Assembly (NCBI GenBank): GCA_964526565.1
Contig: CAZGMC010000051.1
Location: 1 to 29,902, forward strand
DNA from: CAZGMC01 sp964526565
Lineage (GTDB): Bacteria; Pseudomonadota; Alphaproteobacteria; DSM-16000; Inquilinaceae
Direction: 5' to 3'
DNA length: 29,902 nucleotides
Shown: positions 16,087 to 22,334 of the stretch, piece after piece
Layout of the letters: the number at the start of each line of letters is the position of its first letter
Numbering within the stretch: the stretch's first letter is position 1
Position numbers and translations under genes: made by a program
The notes under the pieces: generated by a model
What the model was told of the DNA's origin: nothing
The model's database searches: none
What the model saw: the letters and a program-made list of their open reading frames with translations, nothing else

Positions 16087-16626
16087 GTGAGCTTCGCCCT
16101 CGTCGTCCTCGTTCTGACCGTCGCAGTCGCGGCGCTGATCCTGGGCTACAGTCTTGCGACAGGCATCTCACCGGTGCCGACCTCGCGCGAGGTGCGAACC
16201 ATCATCCTGGACCGCCTGCCCGACACGCTGTCGGGCACGGTGCTGGAGCTCGGCGCCGGCTGGGGCACGCTGGCCCGGCCGCTGGCGTGGCGCTATCGCG
16301 AAAACCGGGTGATCGCCTACGAGCTGTCGCCGCTGCCGTGGGTGGTGCTCAAGCTGCGCCAGCTGGTGCGGCCACGCCCCAACCTGTCGATCCGCCGTGT
16401 CGACTTCATGGACGCCGGGTTCGACGAGGCGGCGCTGATCGTCTGCTACCTCTACCCCGGCGCCATGGCCCGGCTGCGCCCCAAGTTCGAGGCCGAGTTG
16501 CGCCCCGGCACCTGGGTGGTCAGCAACGCCTTCCCCGTCCCCGGCTGGCAGCCGGAGGCGGTCGTGCCGGCCGAGGATGCCTTCGGCGGCGAGGTGTACT
16601 TCTATCGGATCCGGGAAAAGGGATAG
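16087..16626 (+). CDS. Membrane-anchored class I SAM-dependent methyltransferase-like protein
   Basis: I choose GTG 16087 because GGGAGG lies 10 nt upstream and the product then starts with a single hydrophobic helix (MSFALVVLVLTVAVAALILG). The product has 179 residues. After the helix comes SPVPTSREVR, then motif I of Rossmann methyltransferases (VLELGAGWG near residues 55-63), an acidic end of strand beta-2 (VIAYELSPLPWVVLK), and VDFMDAGFDEAALIVCYLYP, with the latter in the position of motif IV. The anchoring helix suggests that it acts at the inner membrane face. Similar short anchored methyltransferases are generally uncharacterised; the substrate is unknown. It is monocistronic. Confidence 0.75.
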   Translation: MSFALVVLVLTVAVAALILGYSLATGISPVPTSREVRTIILDRLPDTLSGTVLELGAGWGTLARPLAWRYRENRVIAYELSPLPWVVLKLRQLVRPRPNLSIRRVDFMDAGFDEAALIVCYLYPGAMARLRPKFEAELRPGTWVVSNAFPVPGWQPEAVVPAEDAFGGEVYFYRIREKG

Positions 16627-16929
16627 CGGCGGCGGTGCACGCCGGCCGGCCACGCCCTGCCCGCGGCCTGGCAACATTCAACGAGTTCTCTTTCCAATCA
16701 ATACGTTCTTCAAACGATTACCGCCGATGAAAACCTGTAGATCAGGATACATGAGAATGTGCAAGATGCCCTAAAGTCGTACTCACAATTTAAGCCCCTG
16801 TTAATGCCGTCGCGCCGAAGCTTGTCCGCGGTCGGAGCGCACAGCCGGGATGACGCCGGGCCCTGACCAGGATTCACGTCCGGGCGGGGTCCGAGGATGA
16901 AATGGATGCAGCGGTAACAGGAACTCGAC
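16627..16929. other. Low-GC leader upstream of the EAL locus
   Basis: About 300 nt without a credible gene. The middle part (about 16675-16800) is markedly AT-richer than the rest of the window, which is typical of a promoter region. No confident -35/-10 pair, operator or riboswitch could be assigned. Transcription of the EAL locus presumably starts here. Confidence 0.4.
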
Positions 16930-17298
16930 ATGCCATCCGAGATGAGGTACCTGATTTTCTCCAGAGCGGAACTGATCAGCGCCGTCAGGCAGTATTTCGC
17001 CAAGACCGGGCGCAGCCTGCCCATTGGTCATGCCCGGAACGTCGAGCTGGCGATCGAGGTTGGCATCACCGCAACGATGGAGATCGTCGAAACTCGCAAT
17101 GACCGGGTCCATGCCGTATTCGTCGACACCGACCAGATCATCTCTGCGCTGATCCTGTATTGCAAGGACCAGAAGATTCCCCTGCCGCTTCATTCCAACA
17201 AGCTGCTGCAGATGGTCGGCACCAACATCTGCCTGCTCATCTCAAAGAACATGCCGGTGGTGACCGGAGCGGGCGCCGGGCTGCTTCAGGTGGCCTGA
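16930..17298 (+). CDS. Uncharacterised small protein A, paralogue of the protein at 19105
   Basis: A 122-residue soluble protein starting MPSEMRYLIFSRAELISAVR, with AGGAA about 9 nt before the ATG. I do not recognise a named family. It aligns end to end with the 131-residue protein encoded at 19105-19500: both start with an E-[ML]-R-Y-[IL]-[IL]-F-S motif, then have a short LP-G stretch, an EL...TA segment, a V-x-VD-x-D motif and an ILYC-x-x-Q-x-I-x-L core (here ALILYCKDQKIPLPL near residues 73-87). The alternating hydrophobic pattern suggests a compact alpha/beta domain. It lies 41 nt upstream of the PAS-EAL gene on the same strand, so the two are likely co-transcribed. A regulatory or partner role in c-di-GMP signalling is an inference from position only. 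Confidence 0.75.
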   Translation: MPSEMRYLIFSRAELISAVRQYFAKTGRSLPIGHARNVELAIEVGITATMEIVETRNDRVHAVFVDTDQIISALILYCKDQKIPLPLHSNKLLQMVGTNICLLISKNMPVVTGAGAGLLQVA

Positions 17299-17339
17299 AC
17301 CGCAGCGATCAACATCAAGTATCAGCATGGAGATTTGAC

Positions 17340-19004
17340 ATGAACAGCAGGTCGGCGCCGCGGCTGGACCGATTCGTTGCCTTCTCGTTCTGCTGGGCGG
17401 AGATCGTCATCGAGCTCGACGCCCGGCACCGCATCACGTTCATGGAAAGCCTGTCAGGCGACATCCTGGGCGGCAGTGCAGCGACCTTCACCGGAAAGCC
17501 GGTGCATGACCTGGTCTGCGACGATGACCAGCCGCTGCTGCGGAACGTGCTGAAGGCGGTCCATGACCACGGGCGCATTGAAGACATCGACATTCGCTTT
17601 CGTGACGCGGCCGGCGCACCGGTGCCGCTGAGCCTGGCGGCGCACTATCTCGGTGACGGTTATGACAGGTACTATCTTGCCCTGCATTGCCGGCATGCAT
17701 GGGAGGCGAGCGATCCCGCCACGGCAGCCGGGCGATCGGGGGAAGGCCTGCACGAGGGGGACGCCTTTGCCGAGGTTGCGCGAGCCTGTTTCAGCGCCGC
17801 CCGCAGCGCGGCCGGATCCGGCAAGGAGGGCGCTGGCGACCCCAAGCTGTCGCTGCTGTCGGTGCCGGGCCTGAAGGACGCCGACGAAAGGCTCAGCGAG
17901 GCCCAGCGCCGGACCCTGCAGAGCACCGTGGCCTCGGTGCTGCGCGGCTACTCGGCGAATGGCGATGCCGCCGCCCGGTTTGCCGACGACCGCTACGGGC
18001 TCGTGCACGAAGCGTCCGTCGACCTCGAACACATCAAGCAGCGGCTGGGCACGGTCCTTCTGACGCTCGACCCGTCCGGGGGCGGCGGCGTCATCGAGTC
18101 CGCGACGCTGTCGGCCGGGCCCGAGGTCAGCGAGGAGGACGTCGCCAAGGGGCTGGTCTACGCCATCAACGAGTTCCAGAAGACGAGCCGCACCAGCCTG
18201 ACGATCACCGACCTGGGCGACAATCTGGGCCGCCTGGTCAGGAAGGGGGTCGGCAGCCTGGTCGGTTTCCGGCACATCATCCGCGGGTCCCAGTTCGATA
18301 TCGCCTTCCACCCGATCATCGGCGTCACCGACGGCGGGATCCATCACTACGAGGTACTGGCGCGGTTCCACGGCCGCCATGGCGATAGCCCCTATCAATA
18401 CATCACCTTTGCCGAGGAGACCGGGCTGATCGTCGAGTTCGACCTGGCCATGACCGAAAAGGTCATCGACTGGATGGCGCAGTGCGGCCATGCCGGCGTC
18501 CGGCTCGCGGTCAATCTGTCGGGGAAATCGATCACCGACGCCCGGTTTGGCGACCAGCTCCTGGACCTGCTCGACAGGCATCGGTGGACGCGGCGGCGCC
18601 TGATGTTCGAGATCACCGAGTCGTTCCAGATCGACGACCTGGGCGCCGCCAACCAGCTGATCCAGCAGTTGCGGCGCGCCGGCCATGCGATCAGCCTGGA
18701 TGACTTCGGCGCCGGCGCCGCCAGCTTCAAGTACCTGAACATGCTCGACGTGGACATCGTCAAGTTCGACGAGTCGGCCATCCGCAACTCGCAGGCGGTG
18801 GCCAAGGGGCCGGCCTTCCTGAGGGCCTTGACCACCCTGTGCCACGAGGTCGGCGTCCACTGCGTCGCCGAGATGATCGACAGCGACGCGGCGTTGCGGT
18901 TCGTCAGGGACTGCGGCGTCGACTTCGTCCAGGGCTTTCTGTTCGGCAAGCCGTCGGGGGACCTGACGGCCTTCGCCTTCCCCGGCCCGGGCGCGGCGGC
19001 CTGA
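17340..19004 (+). CDS. PAS-EAL domain protein, probable c-di-GMP phosphodiesterase
   Basis: A 554-residue protein beginning MNSRSAPRLDRFVAFSFCWA, with GGAG upstream of ATG 17340. Residues about 20-115 form a PAS-like sensor (IELDARHRITFMESLSGDIL). The region about 170-310 looks like a heavily degraded GGDEF or other helical domain without a GGDEF motif. The EAL domain starts near 320 (DIAFHPIIGVTDGG). The signature is YEVLARF (Glu near 338, EVL instead of EAL). Other catalytic positions appear kept: Asn in AVNLSGKSI, Glu in FEITES, the Asp pair in LDDFGAG, Lys in DIVKFD, Glu in CVAEMID, and Gln in DFVQGFLFGKP. Loop 6 reads DDFGAG instead of DDFGTG. Hydrolysis of c-di-GMP is plausible, but the altered EVL and loop 6 leave room for a receptor role. 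It is flanked by two paralogous small proteins. Confidence 0.85.
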   Translation: MNSRSAPRLDRFVAFSFCWAEIVIELDARHRITFMESLSGDILGGSAATFTGKPVHDLVCDDDQPLLRNVLKAVHDHGRIEDIDIRFRDAAGAPVPLSLAAHYLGDGYDRYYLALHCRHAWEASDPATAAGRSGEGLHEGDAFAEVARACFSAARSAAGSGKEGAGDPKLSLLSVPGLKDADERLSEAQRRTLQSTVASVLRGYSANGDAAARFADDRYGLVHEASVDLEHIKQRLGTVLLTLDPSGGGGVIESATLSAGPEVSEEDVAKGLVYAINEFQKTSRTSLTITDLGDNLGRLVRKGVGSLVGFRHIIRGSQFDIAFHPIIGVTDGGIHHYEVLARFHGRHGDSPYQYITFAEETGLIVEFDLAMTEKVIDWMAQCGHAGVRLAVNLSGKSITDARFGDQLLDLLDRHRWTRRRLMFEITESFQIDDLGAANQLIQQLRRAGHAISLDDFGAGAASFKYLNMLDVDIVKFDESAIRNSQAVAKGPAFLRALTTLCHEVGVHCVAEMIDSDAALRFVRDCGVDFVQGFLFGKPSGDLTAFAFPGPGAAA

Positions 19005-19104
19005 TCCGCAGCGGCTTCTGCCGGCGCATGGCCGGTGCGCGAGGCGGAGTCGCGGCATCTGGCCCACGCCTGACGGCAGCTTCGGGTAACGAAAGGAGCG
19101 GATC

Positions 19105-19500
19105 ATGGCCGCGGAGTTGAGGTACATCCTGTTCTCGCCGTCCGAGGTGGCCCAGGCGTTGACCTACTTTTACGAGCAGGCAGCGATGAAGCTGCCCGAC
19201 GGCATCATTCACGACATCGAACTCACCAGGACGGACCTGGTGACGGCGGCGTTCAAGGTGCGCAAGAACGTCTACGGGACGATCGTGCCCGTCGAGGTCG
19301 ACGAGGACCGGCTGATGAACGCGATGATCCTGTACTGCCGCCGCCAGCGCATCTGCCTGGCGCGGGCGGCCATCAAGTCGCTGGACATCAACGACGGCTA
19401 CCTGGAGCTCTGCCTGTCGCTCGGCCTGCGGGCCGAACACCGTGCCCGGATCAAACAGCTGCTGCCGTGCCCCTCGCACCGCGCCATGGCGGAGGCGTGA
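19105..19500 (+). CDS. Uncharacterised small protein B, paralogue of the protein at 16930
   Basis: A 131-residue protein with a strong ribosome-binding site (GAAAGGAGCGG) before ATG 19105. It starts MAAELRYILFSPSEVAQALT and carries VEVDEDRLMNAMILYCRRQR, matching protein A at the same positions (ELRY-IL-FS; VD-x-D; A-x-ILYC-x-x-Q-x-I). It lacks predicted membrane segments or a signal peptide. No family name is recognised. It follows the EAL gene by 100 nt on the same strand. Its stop codon lies only 3 nt before the left end of the IS6 remnant, so its original downstream context, and possibly its last residues, may have been altered by the insertion. Confidence 0.75.
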   Translation: MAAELRYILFSPSEVAQALTYFYEQAAMKLPDGIIHDIELTRTDLVTAAFKVRKNVYGTIVPVEVDEDRLMNAMILYCRRQRICLARAAIKSLDINDGYLELCLSLGLRAEHRARIKQLLPCPSHRAMAEA

Positions 19501-19503
19501 GCA

Positions 19504-20188
19504 GGGTACCGTCAATTTGACGAGGGCGAAATGGCGGTTGAATGGCAGAAGCCGTTGGTGGGCTGGCTGGCCGAGGTCACGCCGCCAGACTGGCGCCGGC
19601 AACCTCGGCCCAGGTCGCAAACGCCTGGGCGGGGGCGGTGCGGTATGCGGACGCGGACAGGCGATTGCGGGGCAGGTGGAAGAGGTTGGCGATCGGGTCG
19701 TGTATGGAGAGGAACTGCTGCACCTGGCGCGCTGACTTGAAGCGCTTTATCTGCCGTTCTCGTCTTCGGGTCGGCTGATGGGAGTTTTCGGCCCGGTTGT
19801 TCAGCCCCTTGTGCTGGCGATGCTCGCTGCCGAGCTTCAACTCCCGCCTGGCCGCGGCATAGGACTTCAGCTTATCGGTGATCATCACCCGCGGTGCCCG
19901 CGCCTGCTTCTTGATCAGCTTGCGGAGCAGCCGTTTGGCAGCCTTCGTGTCGCGCCGGCTCTGGATCAGGCAGTCCAGCACGAAGCCGTCCTGGTTGCCT
20001 GCCCGCCACAGCCAGTGCTTCTTGCCGGCGATGGTGATCACCACCTAGTATAGCCAGACCGCGTGGCCGATCACCTCGGCGGGAAAGCGATAGCCGGCAT
20101 AGGGGGGGCGAGCAGGACGTCGTCATGCCGGCCTGATAGCCGCTCAGCCGCGCCACGGCAACCCAACCCCACCAACTTGACGGTGCCC
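19504..20188. mobile_element. IS6-type insertion sequence remnant
   Basis: Terminal inverted repeats are visible: GGGTACCGTCAATTTG at 19504-19519 and, as reverse complement of 20173-20188, GGGCACCGTCAAGTTG (two mismatches in 16). Between them lies a deleted transposase gene. At 685 bp it is shorter than an intact element of this type. The flanking 8 nt (CGTGAGCA on the left, GCCACTCT on the right) are not duplicated, so one side was probably rearranged after insertion. Confidence 0.75.
19577..20101 (-). pseudogene. IS6 family transposase with internal deletion
   Basis: The minus strand encodes YAGYRFPAEVIGHAVWLY (20101-20048), the usual N-terminal segment of alphaproteobacterial IS6 transposases. 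It then meets TAG at 20045-20047 and resumes in the same frame with VVITIAGKKHWLWRAGNQDG. About 50 residues are missing between these parts, including the first catalytic Asp expected just before VVITIAGK. The second Asp (MITDKLKSY) and the Glu (NNRAENSHQPTRRRE) of the DDE triad remain, and the C-terminus is complete to 19577. The transposase cannot be active. The tail from GTG 20044 (155 codons) is an open frame but only a fragment. Confidence 0.85.
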
Positions 20189-20275
20189 GCCACTCTTGTG
20201 CGTCCCGCGGGCCAGCGTCTCGAGCTTTCCTTTGATTTCTTCAGTTACCTGCACCGTCAACGTGGCGGTCGCCAT
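20189..20275 (-). pseudogene. Ribbon-helix-helix (CopG-like) antitoxin, truncated by the IS remnant
   Basis: From ATG 20275 the minus strand encodes MATATLTVQVTEEIKGKLET followed by LARGTHKSG, the N-terminal strand and first helix of a CopG/RHH-type DNA-binding antitoxin. At codon 30 the frame enters the inverted repeat of the IS6 remnant, and no continuation is found beyond the other IS end. No toxin gene is next to it. The RHH call is from the TLTVQV-x-EEIK-x-L pattern and is moderately sure. Confidence 0.55.
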
Positions 20276-20345
20276 TCTCCACCCTCTCGATCAGCTGCGG
20301 CAGCCGGGCCGAGGCGTCCTGCATGTCCACGATCGTCTCGGTCAT
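20241..20345 (-). pseudogene. Phd/YefM-like antitoxin N-terminal remnant
   Basis: ATG 20345 starts MTETIVDMQDASARLPQLIE followed by RVENGD, which matches the N-terminus of Phd/YefM antitoxins (normally continuing into a strand such as VVIARHGRP). Here the frame ends after 34 codons (TGA 20241-20243). Its codons for ENGDR overlap, in another frame, the ATG of the RHH-type frame at 20275. The antitoxin has lost its neutralising C-terminus. GGAG-like sequences precede the start. Confidence 0.5.
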
Positions 20346-20438
20346 CGCTGCCTGGCTCCGTCGACTCCTTTTCCAGGATACAATAGGTGGCGGCTGCGGT
20401 TGCCATCAAGGGAGCAACGCCCCCGGAACCCTGCAGCT

Positions 20439-20885
20439 TCACCCTGCCACCGCGTCCACGCGCATGCCCGTCTGCTGCATCTTGGCGATCAGCTTGGGCT
20501 TGCCGTCGGTGATGGCGTAGATGTCGATGTCGTTGACGCACAGGGTGCGGCCGTTCTTGACGACGCGGGCGCAGGCGCGGATGCGGTCGCCCTTGCCGGG
20601 GGCCAGGAAGTTGATCTTGAACTCGACGGCCAGGATGTTGGCGCCGGGCGGATACAGGCTGTAGGCCGCATAGCCGCCGGCGTTGTCGCCCAGGATGGCC
20701 GGCACCCCGGCCTGCAGCACGCCGTCCTGCTGCGTGTAGGCGGGGTCGAACGGCATCTCCAGCTCGCAATAGCCGGGGCGCAAGACCGTCAGCGTGCAGT
20801 GCAGGGTCTGCATGATGCGCTGCCGGGCGAAGTGCGCGCGGCAGCGGGCTTCCCAGTCGGAATCGGCGGGCTGGAACTCGGTCAT
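20439..20885 (-). CDS. PaaI-type hotdog-fold thioesterase
   Basis: A 148-residue protein from ATG 20885 (MTEFQPADSDWEARCRAHFA). It has the PaaI thioesterase layout: an N-terminal helix, then CELEMPFDPAYTQQDGVLQAG and VPAILGDNAGGYAAYSL, the hotdog central helix with the catalytic-site residues, and VEFKINFLAPGKGDRI-x-A, ending with a strand pair. It should hydrolyse acyl-CoA thioesters in the cytoplasm, probably as a homotetramer; the acyl substrate is not predictable. In the QQDG loop an Asp replaces a His common in the family, while the Asp-Asn pair in the helix is kept. It is divergent from the glycosyltransferase operon across a 13-bp tandem-repeat array. Confidence 0.85.
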   Translation of the reverse strand: MTEFQPADSDWEARCRAHFARQRIMQTLHCTLTVLRPGYCELEMPFDPAYTQQDGVLQAGVPAILGDNAGGYAAYSLYPPGANILAVEFKINFLAPGKGDRIRACARVVKNGRTLCVNDIDIYAITDGKPKLIAKMQQTGMRVDAVAG

Positions 20886-20970
20886 GGCGGTTCCCCGAGG
20901 GCTGGCGGGTGGTGCGGCGTACACTGCGCTGTCGCCGATCGTGTAGCCGATCCGCGGCGGACGTGCATCC

Positions 20971-21030
20971 TTCTGATCCCGGCTTCTGATCCCGGCTTCT
21001 GATCCCGGCTTCTGATCCCGGCTTCTGATC
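20971..21030. repeat. 13-bp tandem repeat (4 perfect copies plus partial) in a divergent intergenic region
   Basis: TTCTGATCCCGGC is repeated exactly at 20971-20983, 20984-20996, 20997-21009 and 21010-21022, followed by TTCTGATC (21023-21030). It lies between the thioesterase start (20885) and the glycosyltransferase start (21140), so it is outside any credible gene and overlaps the likely promoter zone of both. Copy-number variation could change promoter spacing. Confidence 0.92.
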
Positions 21031-21139
21031 GGCGGCCCGACCACAAATCCCGGCGGCAAGGTCATTGGCCGCCGCGCCGAACGGTGGCACAACGCTCACC
21101 CTCGACCGCCGCCCGCCCGAAACCAGGAGCCCGCATCCG

Positions 21140-21871
21140 GTGCAGCTGTCCGTCGTCATCCCGGTGCACAACGAAGCGGAGAACGTCGTCCCGCTCTGTG
21201 AGGAGATCGCCGCCGCCCTCGAGCCCGTCTGCGCCTACGAGATCGTCTTCGTCGACGACGGCTCGACCGACGGCACCGCCGAGGTGCTGGCACCGCAGCG
21301 GGCGGCGCGCAACGGCACCGTGCGGGTCGTCCGCCACGCCCGCCGCAGCGGCCAGAGCGCCGCGATTCGCAGCGGGGTCAAGGCGGCGCGGGCCCCGTGG
21401 ATCGCCACCCTGGACGGTGACGGCCAGAACGACCCGGCCGACATCCCGCGCCTGCTCGACCTCGCCTGGGCCCAGGGGGCCGACGCACCGGCGGCGTCGG
21501 GCCTGATCGGCGGCCTGCGGCTGAAGCGCCGGGACACCTGGTCGCGGCGCATGGCGACGCGAATCGCCAACGGCATCCGCCAGTCGCTGCTCAAGGACGG
21601 CTGCCCCGACACCGGTTGCAGCCTCAAGCTGTTTCGCCGCGACGCCTTCCTGGACCTGCCGTATTTCAACGGCATGCACCGGTTCCTGCCGGCGCTGTTC
21701 CAGATGTACGGTTACAAGGCGATATTCGTGCAGGTCAATCACCGCCCGCGGTTGCGCGGCACCACGAAATACAGCAACTTTCGCCGCGCCCTGATCGGCA
21801 TTGCCGACCTGCGCGGCGTGCTGTGGCTGAAGCGGCGGACGGTCCTGCCCGGCACGGTGACCGAGGACTGA
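21140..21871 (+). CDS. Family 2 glycosyltransferase (polyprenyl-phosphate sugar or lipid-linked type)
   Basis: I start at GTG 21140 because CAGGAG is about 12 nt upstream and the product then begins directly with the GT2 core (VQLSVVIPVHNEAENVVPLC); upstream codons in frame add only a tail without resemblance. The product has 243 residues. Nucleotide-binding motifs are FVDDGSTDGT (near 38-47) and LDGDGQNDP (near 90-98), the DxD equivalent. NHRPRLRGTTKYS near the C-terminus is typical of dolichyl-phosphate-mannose-synthase-like and ArnC-like enzymes, but the C-terminal membrane helices of ArnC are absent. It likely makes or uses a lipid-linked sugar at the inner membrane. It is the first gene of the lipid-glycosylation locus, separated by 118 nt from the LABN gene. 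Confidence 0.88.
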   Translation: MQLSVVIPVHNEAENVVPLCEEIAAALEPVCAYEIVFVDDGSTDGTAEVLAPQRAARNGTVRVVRHARRSGQSAAIRSGVKAARAPWIATLDGDGQNDPADIPRLLDLAWAQGADAPAASGLIGGLRLKRRDTWSRRMATRIANGIRQSLLKDGCPDTGCSLKLFRRDAFLDLPYFNGMHRFLPALFQMYGYKAIFVQVNHRPRLRGTTKYSNFRRALIGIADLRGVLWLKRRTVLPGTVTED

Positions 21872-21989
21872 CGGTCACACCTGTTGCCCGTCTGTGACGC
21901 GCGGCGGCTTTCGGCTTTACCGCACCTGCGGAATCTGCCATCCAGGGCGTTGAGAGCGGCGTGAGACCGGACGAGAAGAAAGACAGCTT

Positions 21990-22334
21990 ATGTGGTTTGA
22001 GCAGTTGATGTCGTACTTTGACGGCATTCCCGCCAGCGAGATCGTGTGGATCGTCATCGGCCTGGTCGGCCAATCGATGTTCTTCATGCGGTTCTTCTTC
22101 CAGTGGCTGCACAGCGAGCGGGCGCGGCGCAGTGTGCTGCCGGAGATCTTCTGGTATTTCAGTTTCCTGGGCGGGGCGACGCTGCTCAGCTACGCCATCT
22201 ACCGCGCCGATCCGGTGTTCATCGTCGGCCAGTCCATGGGCCTGTTCGTCTACTCGCGGAACATCTACTTCGTCTGGCGTGAGAAGCGGGAACGCACGGC
22301 GGGCACGGTCGGCACCACGTCGACGGCCGTATGA
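21990..22334 (+). CDS. Lipid-A-disaccharide synthase N-terminal domain (LABN) membrane protein
   Basis: This 114-residue protein (MWFEQLMSYFDGIPASEIVW) is a stand-alone LABN domain: three hydrophobic segments with GLVGQSMFFMRFFFQWLHSE, EIFWYFSFLGGATLLSYAIY and GQSMGLFVYSRNIYFVWREK. These motifs are typical of the family, which is related in fold to small multidrug-like membrane proteins. Such proteins occur next to polyprenyl-phosphate sugar synthases and GT39 enzymes and have been proposed to help flip the lipid-linked sugar; that role is inferred here. Its stop overlaps the start of the GT39 gene by 4 nt, so translation is coupled. Confidence 0.9.
   Translation: MWFEQLMSYFDGIPASEIVWIVIGLVGQSMFFMRFFFQWLHSERARRSVLPEIFWYFSFLGGATLLSYAIYRADPVFIVGQSMGLFVYSRNIYFVWREKRERTAGTVGTTSTAV

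Noticed and set aside
20971..21030. Possible CRISPR array.
   Set aside because: The 13-bp units are directly adjacent without spacers, and no cas genes are present, so this is a simple tandem repeat.
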